Source of the DNA: an uncultured Sutterella sp.
Lineage (GTDB): Bacteria; Pseudomonadota; Gammaproteobacteria; Burkholderiales; Burkholderiaceae_F
Reading direction: 5' to 3'
Assembly: GCA_900552545.1 (NCBI GenBank)
Contig: USAL01000050.1
Location: 1-12,021, forward strand
Length of the DNA stretch: 12,021 bases
Below the pieces are notes generated by a model that was given only the letters and a program-made list of their open reading frames with translations, did not search any database and was not told the origin of the DNA. Below, piece after piece: positions 1 to 6,177 of the stretch. How positions within the stretch are numbered: position 1 is the first letter of the stretch; every line of letters begins with the position of its first letter. Position numbers and translations under genes: made by a program.

Positions 1-310
1 CGGGCCGGCGGTTGAGCTCTAGCGAATTGCCGTGCGAGTCCGTGCGTGAGGCGCCGATCTCGTAGCCGAACTTGGTGGCGATCACGACCTCGTTGCGGTG
101 GGCTTGAAGAGCCTTCCCCACGAGCTCCTCGTCGCGATAGGGGCCGTAGACCTCGGCCGTGTCAAAAAACGTGCAGCCCAGGCCGATTGCCTTGTGAATG
201 AGTGAGATCGCCTCGGCTTGCGTCGGAAAGGGCGGGTAGCTCTGCACGAACCCCATGCAGCCCAGACCGATTTCCGAAACGGTCAGGGGACCAAGCTTGC
301 GCTGCTTCAT
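1..310 (-). CDS. Aldo/keto reductase, N-terminal part (gene runs off the left edge)
   Basis: This is the first 103 codons of an NAD(P)H-dependent aldo/keto reductase, a cytosolic TIM-barrel oxidoreductase that reduces aldehydes or ketones. The protein begins MKQRKLGPLTVSEIGLGCMG, the usual first strand and turn of bacterial members. Residues 48-56 read FFDTAEVYG, with the family's catalytic Asp50 and Tyr55. Residues 77-82 read IATKFG, with catalytic Lys80, so three of the four catalytic tetrad residues are visible; the histidine would lie beyond the edge. The ATG at 310 is supported by a GAGGTG ribosome binding site (318-323, minus strand) seven bases upstream. The gene is divergent from purN across 350 bp of non-coding DNA. 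The substrate cannot be predicted. Frame and family are clear; the end is not visible. Confidence 0.93.
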   Translation of the reverse strand, partial: MKQRKLGPLTVSEIGLGCMGFVQSYPPFPTQAEAISLIHKAIGLGCTFFDTAEVYGPYRDEELVGKALQAHRNEVVIATKFGYEIGASRTDSHGNSLELNRRP

Positions 311-660
311 CAGTGTTCACCTCGCGGAAAAAAAGGATTGATCACACCGGGACTCTACTGTCGTTTGCGGGGCCTGAAGGCGAAGCGCTCTGCCTTTGCC
401 GCGTTTGGGCACGCTTTCAGAAAAAGTGCGCACGAAAGCCGACTCCAGCAAGAGAGGGTGCGGATGCCGAACAAAAGCGAAAGACGCCCCCAAACCGTTA
501 AAATGAGGCCAGCCAAATTGCCGAGAGCTCCTTTATCGGACCGGCAGGGCCGGCGCGTGAAAAGAAAACGCCGCGCCTCAAGAAGAATCGGGCAGAATCT
601 GCCGTCAAAATCAGCCGTCGAATCGTCGACGGCTGCGCGCATTCGTCACACATTTTCATC
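311..660. other. Divergent intergenic region between the aldo/keto reductase and purN
   Basis: These 350 bp must hold the promoters of both flanking genes. Open frames cross the region but none has a ribosome binding site or a recognisable protein, so I read it as non-coding. It contains an A-run next to TTGATCA (331-344) near the reductase start, a short CCGGC-AGG-GCCGG dyad (541-553), and the strong dyad at 612-635 listed separately. I could not identify a convincing sigma70 -35/-10 pair for either gene. Confidence 0.5.
612..635 (+). promoter_or_regulatory. Perfect 10-bp inverted repeat in the purN leader
   Basis: The arms CAGCCGTCGA (612-621) and TCGACGGCTG (626-635) are exact reverse complements around the four-base loop ATCG. 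The dyad ends 25 bases before the purN ATG. As RNA it would be a stable hairpin, and as DNA it could be an operator. No T-run follows, so it is not a standard intrinsic terminator. It does not resemble the PurR box of enterobacteria as I remember it. The dyad is seen directly; its function is inferred. Confidence 0.5.
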
Positions 661-1314
661 ATGAAGAACATCGTCGTCTTGATTTCGGGCCGCGGCTCGA
701 ACTTTGTTTCCATTGCCGAAGCCGCCCGTCGTGAGAACTGGGCCGCCGAGGGCGTGGCCATCTCCTGCGTGATCAGCAACCGTCCCAATGCCGCAGGGCT
801 TGATCGCGCCCGAGAGATGGGCATTCACGCCGAAGTCGTCGACCACAAGCTCTACGAAACGCGCGAAGCCTTCGAAGACGCCCTGATGGCGATCATCGAC
901 CGCTATGATCCGGCCGTGATCGTGCTCGCGGGCTTCATGCGCGTGCTGACGGATCACTTCGTGAGCCGCTATCCCGGCAAGATCCTCAACATTCATCCGG
1001 CGCTGCTGCCGCTCTTCAAGGGGCTCGACACCCATGCGCGCGCCATCGCCGCAGGCGTTCGCGTGCACGGCTGCACCGTGCACTTCGTGAGCCCCGAGCT
1101 CGACTCGGGCGCCATCATCGGCCAGGCCGTCGTGCCGGTGCTCCCGAGCGACGATCCCGATACACTGGCCCACCGTGGTTTGAAGCTTGAGCACATCCTC
1201 TATCCGCGCGCCGTGCATGCGGCCGCAACGGGCGCCGTGCGCCTTGTCGAGGGCAGGGCGGTGATGGATGACGAAACCGCCGCCTCGCTCACCCTGATGG
1301 ACAATCAGGCTTAA
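661..1314 (+). CDS. purN: Phosphoribosylglycinamide formyltransferase (GART), N10-formyl-THF dependent
   Basis: PurN transfers the formyl group of 10-formyltetrahydrofolate to glycinamide ribonucleotide, the third step of cytosolic de novo IMP synthesis. The 217-residue length is normal for bacterial PurN. The N-terminal phosphate-binding segment ISGRGSN (8-14) is present. The catalytic triad is seen as Asn110 and His112 in ILNIHPALLP (108-117) and Asp148 in SPELDSG (144-150). The ATG at 661 is chosen because MKNIVVLISGRGSN starts exactly where the family begins, although no good Shine-Dalgarno sequence is visible upstream. The RsmB-type gene follows in the same direction after 82 bp, a pairing I recall from other betaproteobacteria. 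A perfect dyad at 612-635 lies in its leader. Confidence 0.97.
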   Translation: MKNIVVLISGRGSNFVSIAEAARRENWAAEGVAISCVISNRPNAAGLDRAREMGIHAEVVDHKLYETREAFEDALMAIIDRYDPAVIVLAGFMRVLTDHFVSRYPGKILNIHPALLPLFKGLDTHARAIAAGVRVHGCTVHFVSPELDSGAIIGQAVVPVLPSDDPDTLAHRGLKLEHILYPRAVHAAATGAVRLVEGRAVMDDETAASLTLMDNQA

Positions 1315-1316
1315 AG

Positions 1317-1337
1317 CTCAAGCCTTAAGCGCTTGAG
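1317..1337 (+). repeat. Short inverted repeat just after purN
   Basis: The arms CTCAAGC (1317-1323) and GCTTGAG (1331-1337) are exact reverse complements with a seven-base loop, two bases after the purN stop codon. There is no downstream T-run, so it is at best a weak or Rho-assisted terminator or an mRNA-stabilising hairpin between purN and the next gene. Confidence 0.35.
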
Positions 1338-1362
1338 GCCATCCTCGTACCCAACACACAGT

Positions 1363-1390
1363 AAGGAGCCGCGGTCAACCCCCGCGGTTC
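1363..1390 (+). promoter_or_regulatory. Ribosome-binding-like AAGGAG fused to a hairpin upstream of the RsmB start
   Basis: AAGGAG (1363-1368) is a near-ideal Shine-Dalgarno sequence but lies 28 bases before the ATG at 1397. The intervening sequence folds: 1366-1374 (GAGCCGCGG) pairs with 1382-1390 (CCGCGGTTC) using one G-T pair and a seven-base loop. Folding would partly hide the AAGGAG while bringing it nearer the start. A competing reading is that translation starts at ATG 1475, which has its own AAGGAAAA sequence eight bases upstream. The hairpin is seen; any control role is inferred. Confidence 0.35.
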
Positions 1391-1396
1391 ACATCC

Positions 1397-2863
1397 ATGA
1401 CAGAAAGCAAATCCCGCAAGATGCCGTTTCGGCCCGTTCGCTCCAAGCCCGTGCGCGACGAAAAGGAAAAGCACATGACCGAGCGGCAGCTCGCCGCACG
1501 GCGCCGCCAGCTCGAGGAAAACCGCCGCAATCCCGCGGCGCACCCTGGAAAGTCGGGCCGCGCCGTGAAGCTTGAGCCCGGCAAGGTGCGCATCACCAAT
1601 CTCATCGTCGACGAGCTCGCCCGCGCCTACGCGGTGATTCTGAAGCTCGACGGCCCTGCCGATCGCCTGATGAAGGCCTTCTTCAAGTCCAATCCCAAGC
1701 TCGGAAGCCGCGACCGCACGATTCTTGCCGAAGCGATCTTCTACGGGCTGCGGCACCTCGCAGGCATCGCCTACCGCATGCATCCGGTGCGCCCGGAGCG
1801 CGCCCCGCGCGTGGCGGCGCTCATCACGCTGATTCTGCAGTACGGTCGCGAATCGATCATCGACCCGGTGCTCGGGCGCGAAAAGGGGCCCGTCACCAAC
1901 ATGCTTGCCGTCGACATGAAGAAGGCCCCGGCACACGTGCAGGCTGAAATGCCCGAGTGGCTCTACGAGCGTGTGAGCGAGCAGTACGGCAGCGAAGCGA
2001 GCGCGATCTTTGAGGCGAGCCTTCAGGGGGCGCCCCTCGATCTTCGCGTCAATACGTTGAAGGCCAAGCGCGAGGAGGTGCTTGAGGAATTGGGCGAACA
2101 TCACGTAAGCGCCCAGCCTATGCGCTTTTCGCCTGACGGCATCCGCCTTCTTGAAAAGCCCGGTCTCATTCGCTGGCCGATGTATCAGGAAGGCCGCATC
2201 GACGTCCAGGACGAGGGAAGCCAGTTGATCGCCCGACTCGTGGCGCCCCGCCGCGGCGAGATGATCTGCGACTTCTGCGCCGGAGCGGGCGGCAAGACCT
2301 TGGCGCTCGGCGCCCTGATGCGCTCAAGCGGCCGACTCTACGCCTTTGACATCAACGAAAAGCGCCTCATGGCGATCAAGCCCCGTCTGCGCCGTGCGGG
2401 CCTCACCAACGTGCACCCGATCGCCATCCGCGACTAACACGTCATCCTCATCAAGCGCCTGCGCGGCAAGTTTGACCGCGTACTTGTCGACGCTCCCTGC
2501 ACGGGTACGGGTACGCTGCGCCGCAACCCGGATCTCAAGTGGAGACTGTCGGTCGACGAGCTCAAGCGCATCAACACCGTCCAGAAGTCCGTGATTGAGG
2601 AAGCTTCCAAGCTCGTGAAGGCGGGCGGCAGACTCGTCTACGCCACCTGCTCGATGCTTCATGAGGAAAATCAGGCCGTGGTCGACGATTTCCTCTCGCG
2701 CCACCCTGAGTTCACGCGTTTGAACGCCACGGACGTTCTCGCCAAGCAGGGCGTCAATCTCCCCGAGAACCAGAAGGAACTTGCGGGCGACGATTTCGTC
2801 ATGCTGCCCAACCGCGATGACACCGACGGGTTCTTCGCCGCGGTGCTCGTGAAGAACGCCTGA
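1397..2863 (+). pseudogene. rsmB: RsmB-family 16S rRNA (cytosine-C5) methyltransferase, interrupted by an in-frame TAA
   Basis: RsmB/Fmu enzymes methylate 16S rRNA C967 using SAM. The frame reads 488 residues counting one internal stop. It shows a charged N-terminal tail, a NusB-like helical domain (about 65-170), and the SAM motif DFCAGAGGKT (292-301) with acidic Asp318 after it. Codon 347 (2435-2437) is TAA. The same frame continues without any shift through VDAPCTGTG (motif IV, Cys368) and YATCSM (motif VI, Cys418) to a TGA-TAG double stop at 2861. A product ending at residue 346 would keep much of the SAM site but lose both family cysteines, so it should be inactive. Homologues as I recall them have Glu near this position, so GAA to TAA is a simple explanation. 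Sequencing error, recent mutation and stop-codon readthrough are all possible. ATG 1475 is an alternative start with a better ribosome binding site. Confidence 0.88.
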
Positions 2864-2903
2864 TAGCCCTGACGCCTCTGGCGGTTCAAAATAGAAGGAC
2901 GTC

Positions 2904-2945
2904 AAAGAGAGCCTTGTCAGTTTTGTGCCGGCGGGCTCTTTTTTT
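2904..2945 (+). terminator. Rho-independent terminator after the RsmB gene
   Basis: AGAGCC (2908-2913) pairs with GGCTCT (2934-2939). The stem is extended at its base by AAAG pairing with T residues, and a run of seven T follows (2939-2945). The loop of about 20 bases is large, but position and T-run fit the end of the purN-rsmB transcription unit. Confidence 0.75.
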
Positions 2946-3281
2946 GTCGATTGCGTGCCGGCGAGCGCACGGATCGCCCGACAAAGACCGGCTCAAGGAT
3001 CATGAAGGCCGGGAGGATAAAACTTGAAAAAAGCACCTTTTTCAGGATTGATCCACCCCGGAGAAAAATTTTCTTTGAAATCAATGATCGGGTTGGAGAG
3101 GGAGAGGGCGAATCCAGGAACGGAAGGTGCGCGACGGACACGTTGATCCCGCGTGAAGCACCGTTGTTGCTAGGGAACGCGGGGAGGATCAATTATGCGA
3201 CGTGTTTTGTCGCATGGATCAAATATGATTCGTCAGTATTGCGTTTGTTCAGCAAACCTTGAATTAGGCAAATTTGCTTTA
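2946..3281. promoter_or_regulatory. AT-rich non-coding region with clustered GGATCAA/TTGATCC heptamers and dyads
   Basis: Open frames here look spurious. The heptamer TTGATCC or its complement GGATCAA occurs at 3048-3054, 3143-3149, 3186-3192 and 3216-3222, and twice more in the palindrome at 3311-3327. The copies at 3186 and 3216 share 11 of 12 bases and start 30 bp apart, flanking a dyad of ATGCGAC (3195-3201) and GTCGCAT (3209-3215). Further dyads are GTTTG/CAAAC (3243-3257) and the perfect GCAAATTTGC (3268-3277). The ten-base word GTGTTTTGTC occurs at 3202-3211 and again at 3332-3341. Base composition is clearly lower in GC than the genes around it. I infer a regulator-binding control region for the gene at 3355; no regulator family could be assigned. 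Confidence 0.55.
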
Positions 3282-3309
3282 TTTTCAGGAGTTTTGGCAA
3301 AGATATAAT
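3282..3309 (+). promoter_or_regulatory. Sigma70-type promoter of the unknown gene at 3355
   Basis: A perfect -10 hexamer TATAAT (3304-3309) lies 16 bases after TTTTCA (3282-3287), which matches four of six bases of the -35 consensus. Transcription would start near 3316, giving a leader of about 40 bases before the ATG at 3355. Confidence 0.65.
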
Positions 3310-3310
3310 A

Positions 3311-3327
3311 GGATCAATCATTGATCC
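3311..3327. promoter_or_regulatory. Perfect 17-bp palindromic operator at the predicted transcription start
   Basis: GGATCAAT and ATTGATCC are exact reverse complements around a single central C. The site begins two bases after the TATAAT box and covers the expected start of transcription, the classic place for a repressor to block RNA polymerase. Its half-site is the heptamer repeated through the upstream region. The half-sites are oriented opposite to an FNR box, so FNR is not the obvious ligand. Confidence 0.6.
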
Positions 3328-3354
3328 ACAAGTGTTTTGTCAAGAGAGCAAGCA

Positions 3355-3720
3355 ATGTTAACGACATCAGCATTCGTCCAGCTGGTTCCCAGCGCCCTCA
3401 ACCGCATCATTGCCAACTACCGGACTTCGGAGCGCCTGGCGCTGCCGATTACGCTCAACTACCTCAAGGCCAACGGCGTCGACGAGGATCTCGTCGAGAG
3501 CCTCACGAGCCGCGTGCACACCCCGTACGAGGAGCGGCTCCTCTCGGCCCTGATCCTCATCGAGCTCTTCGGCAACTCGATGTTCCTTGCCCGTGCGGGC
3601 CTCACCTCGTGGCTTGCCCGGCAGAACGCCGACGATGAAATCGCGCTTCGCCTTGTCGCCAAGCAGTTTGCCGACGAACTGCGCCGCCGCGACCTGCATC
3701 AGCAGTACGCTAGCGCCTAG
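3355..3720 (+). CDS. Unrecognised small protein, mostly helical, 121 residues
   Basis: I do not recognise the family. The protein starts MLTTSAFVQLVPSALNRIIA and ends in a basic stretch ELRRRDLHQQYASA. Composition and spacing of hydrophobic residues suggest a soluble, mostly alpha-helical cytosolic protein. There is no signal peptide, clear membrane span, cysteine or helix-turn-helix. The ATG at 3355 is preferred over an in-frame TTG at 3337; the upstream AAGAGAG is only a moderate ribosome binding site. Evidence that it is real: GC-rich codon use like its neighbours after an AT-rich leader, a good promoter with a palindrome at the start site, and a strong terminator 67 bp downstream. It forms its own monocistronic unit. 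A role in a locally regulated response is inference only. Confidence 0.72.
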   Translation: MLTTSAFVQLVPSALNRIIANYRTSERLALPITLNYLKANGVDEDLVESLTSRVHTPYEERLLSALILIELFGNSMFLARAGLTSWLARQNADDEIALRLVAKQFADELRRRDLHQQYASA

Positions 3721-3787
3721 CACGACCGTTGAGGCGATAGACCAGAGAGCAGAGCAAAGAGCCGGCAAAGAACCAATAAAAAGCGAG

Positions 3788-3844
3788 CCCAAACAAAAGC
3801 CCCGTTGACGGATGAACCGCCGGCGGGGCATTTGTTTGGGTTTT
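3788..3844. terminator. Bidirectional intrinsic terminator between convergent genes
   Basis: The arms 3788-3804 and 3824-3840 pair at 16 of 17 positions around a 19-base loop. TTTT follows on the plus strand (3841-3844). On the minus strand a run of five T (complement of the A-run near 3778-3782) follows a few bases after the stem. It can end both the unknown gene (plus) and menE (minus), and it marks the downstream end of the bug-menB-menE unit. Confidence 0.88.
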
Positions 3845-3862
3845 GGCTTTGCGCCTGGACGA

Positions 3863-5224
3863 CTAAAGCGTCGTATAGTGCAGCGTCTCAAGCGCAATCG
3901 ACTCAAAGATGTCGGGCGTCCGGCGAAGCTTCCCTTCGCGCGTTCGCGGCAGCGCCTTTACCCAGGCAATGCGCCGCGGGCACTTGTAGGCCGCTAGCTG
4001 CGAGCGCACCGCGCGGGCAATGGTCTGCGCAGGGATTGCCGCAGCGTTGGGGGAGGCGACCAAAAGCGCTCCCACAATGACGCCCCACTTTTCGTCGGGG
4101 ATGCCGGCAACGACGGCGCCCGCTACGCCCTCGATTTCTTCAAGCGCAAGCTCGACTTCCGAGGGATAGACCTTTTCGCCGCCCGTGATGAGCACTTCGG
4201 ATTGCCGCGCCTGAATGCGAAGGCCCCCCGCATCGTCCATCACGGCGATGTCGCCCGTGGCGTGCCAGGCGCCAGGAGCCAGGGGCTTGCGGCCCCAGTA
4301 GCCGTTCATGAGCATGTTGCCGCGCACTTCGACTTCACCTGAATCCGTCAGGCGAAACTCGACGCCCTTCAAGGGCCGGTCGGCGCAGAAGTTTTCCGTG
4401 AGGCGATTCTCGTAGGGCGACATGCCGACGCTGCTTGCGGTCTCGGTCATGGCGTAGGTCGTCACGACCGGAATCCGGGCGGCAAGCGCACGGCGCCTTA
4501 CCGAGACCGGGCAGGCCGAGCCGCCCACAAGAAGAAGTCGGAAGGCTTCAGGCGGGGTCCAGTCCGGAAAGTGCTCAAGCACGTCGATCAGCATCGCCGG
4601 CACGAGCGAAGCAATCGTCACCTTCATGTCCGTGAGTTCGGACACAAAGCCCGCGGCTGAGTACTTGGCCCCAAGCGCCACGCCCGCGCGGCACGAAAGC
4701 GCACGGGTGAGAATGCCCAGGCCCCCGACGCGCGCAGGCGAAAGCGACAAAAGCCACACGTCGCGCTCATCCATCGCAATGTGGCTTGAAACGGCAAGCG
4801 CATTGGCCGCAAGCGCACGGCGCGAGAGCACAGCGGGCTTGCTCGGGCCCGTCGTCCCCGAGGTGAAGATCACCACTGCCGCATCGGCGGGGAGGGGTTC
4901 ACCGATCGACTCGGCCGCCTTGATGTAGGCCTGCGTCTCGCTCTCGGTGAGTTTGGGCGAGAGCAGAAGCATCGGAACCTTTGCCGCAAGCAGCGCATAG
5001 AAGACGAGCATCGTGTGCACGTCGGTTTTTGCGGTCATCACGTAGGGACGGCCCGGAGCGGGGAGGGTGAGCGTCGGGAAAATCGACGCGGCGCGCTCCG
5101 CCGCCTCGGCAAACGTGATGTCGCCCTCGCGCGTGCGCAGGCACACGCCCTCGGGGTGCTCGCGGGCGGCCTCGTAGATCGAGAGCGCCGCGTCCGGATG
5201 CAAAGGATCAATAACAAAAGTCAT
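3863..5224 (-). CDS. menE: o-Succinylbenzoate-CoA ligase (MenE)
   Basis: MenE is a cytosolic ANL-superfamily adenylating enzyme. It converts o-succinylbenzoate, ATP and CoA to o-succinylbenzoyl-CoA, the substrate of MenB. The protein has 453 residues, close to the E. coli enzyme. The ATP-binding motif IFTSGTTGPSKP is at 119-130, the A5 motif YAMTET at 257-262, TGD at 323-325, the hinge region with Arg340, and ITGGEKVYPSEVE at 346-358. The C-terminal catalytic Lys432 is in PRTREGKLRR. All core motifs look intact. The family assignment to MenE rather than another acyl-CoA ligase relies partly on menB lying 48 bp upstream in the same direction. The ATG at 5224 fits the N-terminus, but its ribosome binding site is weak, so translation may depend on menB. 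A strong terminator follows at 3788-3844. Confidence 0.9.
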   Translation of the reverse strand: MTFVIDPLHPDAALSIYEAAREHPEGVCLRTREGDITFAEAAERAASIFPTLTLPAPGRPYVMTAKTDVHTMLVFYALLAAKVPMLLLSPKLTESETQAYIKAAESIGEPLPADAAVVIFTSGTTGPSKPAVLSRRALAANALAVSSHIAMDERDVWLLSLSPARVGGLGILTRALSCRAGVALGAKYSAAGFVSELTDMKVTIASLVPAMLIDVLEHFPDWTPPEAFRLLLVGGSACPVSVRRRALAARIPVVTTYAMTETASSVGMSPYENRLTENFCADRPLKGVEFRLTDSGEVEVRGNMLMNGYWGRKPLAPGAWHATGDIAVMDDAGGLRIQARQSEVLITGGEKVYPSEVELALEEIEGVAGAVVAGIPDEKWGVIVGALLVASPNAAAIPAQTIARAVRSQLAAYKCPRRIAWVKALPRTREGKLRRTPDIFESIALETLHYTTL

Positions 5225-5272
5225 TTGAATTCGCTTTTGCGGATGGCTTTTTTGCGTATGTCCTTTGCGGGC

Positions 5273-6127
5273 TTAGGGCAGGCGCTTGAACTTGGAGAAG
5301 TCGGGACGGCGCTTTTCAAGGAAGGCTTCCTTGCCTTCGCGGCCTTCCTCGGTCATGTAGTAAAGAAGCGTGGCGTTGCCCGCAAGTTCCTGCAGACCGG
5401 CCTGGCCGTCGCAGGCGGCGGTCAGTGCCGCCTTCAGGCACCGGATCGCGAGCGGGGAGTTCGCGAGCATCTCGCGGCACCACTGCACGGTTTCGCGCTC
5501 GAGCTGCTCAAGCGGCACCACCGTATTGACAAGGCCCATTTCGAGCGCTTCCTTGGCATTGTAGAAGCGGCACAGGAACCAGATCTCGCGCGCCTTCTTC
5601 TGGCCCACGATGCGCGCCATGTAGCTTGCGCCCCAGCCGCCGTCGAAAGACCCCACGCGGGGGCCCGTCTGGCCGAACATGGCGTTTTCCGCAGCGATCG
5701 TGATGTCGCAGATCATGTGCAGCACGTGGCCGCCGCCCACGCACCAGCCCGCGACCATGGCGACCACGGGCTTGGGGCAGGTGCGGATCTGACGCTGGAA
5801 GTCAAGAACGTTCAAGCGCGGCACGCCGTCGCCCCCGACGTAGCCGCCGTTGCCGCGCACCTTCTGATCGCCGCCCGAGCAGAAGGCCTTCTCACCCATG
5901 CCCGTGAGAATGATGACGCCGATATTTTCGTCCTGATGGGCGTCGGCAAGCGCCATGCTCATTTCATGCACCGTGAGCGGTCGGAAGGCGTTGCGGACCT
6001 CGGGGCGGTTGATCGTGATCTTGGCAATACCTTCGTCGCACTTTTCATAAATGATGTCGGTGTAGCTGCCGGCGGACTTCCACTCGGGAATCGGAGGCAG
6101 GTGCGAAGTGTCAAGCATGGGTTGCAT
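5273..6127 (-). CDS. menB: 1,4-Dihydroxy-2-naphthoyl-CoA synthase (naphthoate synthase, MenB)
   Basis: MenB is a crotonase-fold enzyme that closes the second ring of menaquinone by converting o-succinylbenzoyl-CoA to 1,4-dihydroxy-2-naphthoyl-CoA in the cytosol. From the chosen start it has 284 residues, against about 285 in E. coli, and long blocks are nearly identical to that protein, including ITINRPEVRNAFRPLTV (38-54), FCSGGDQKVRG (82-92), NVLDFQRQIRTCPKPVVAMVAG (106-127) and VGSFDGGWGASYMARIVGQK (158-177). Gly155 in FGQTG (151-155) is the residue that distinguishes the bicarbonate-dependent type I enzymes from those with Asp there. The ATG at 6127 is preferred over 6178 because AAGGA lies eight bases upstream and the resulting length fits the family. 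It sits between bug (50 bp upstream) and menE (48 bp downstream). Confidence 0.97.
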   Translation of the reverse strand: MQPMLDTSHLPPIPEWKSAGSYTDIIYEKCDEGIAKITINRPEVRNAFRPLTVHEMSMALADAHQDENIGVIILTGMGEKAFCSGGDQKVRGNGGYVGGDGVPRLNVLDFQRQIRTCPKPVVAMVAGWCVGGGHVLHMICDITIAAENAMFGQTGPRVGSFDGGWGASYMARIVGQKKAREIWFLCRFYNAKEALEMGLVNTVVPLEQLERETVQWCREMLANSPLAIRCLKAALTAACDGQAGLQELAGNATLLYYMTEEGREGKEAFLEKRRPDFSKFKRLP

Positions 6128-6177
6128 TTGTTGTTTCCTTGTTGGTCGGATTCCTGAAGGGCGCGGTAAGGCCATCA

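Noticed and set aside
218..664. 148-codon open frame on the plus strand across the purN upstream region
   Set aside because: No ribosome binding site, very basic low-complexity composition typical of a chance frame in GC-rich DNA, overlaps the reductase start and ends inside the purN start.
2917..3262. Open frames on both strands (91 and 103 codons) in the AT-rich control region
   Set aside because: No ribosome binding sites, no recognisable protein, and the DNA is full of dyads and repeated heptamers that fit a regulatory region.
3311..3327. FNR/CRP-type box
   Set aside because: The FNR consensus is TTGAT-N4-ATCAA; here the half-sites are in the opposite order with a one-base centre, so the match is only superficial.
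3337..3354. In-frame TTG start six codons upstream of the 3355 ATG
   Set aside because: No ribosome binding site before it and it lies inside the repeated GTGTTTTGTC word; ATG 3355 is simpler.
5015..6157. 380-codon open frame on the plus strand opposite menE and menB
   Set aside because: It lies antisense to two strongly conserved enzymes; its openness is explained by the codon bias of those genes.
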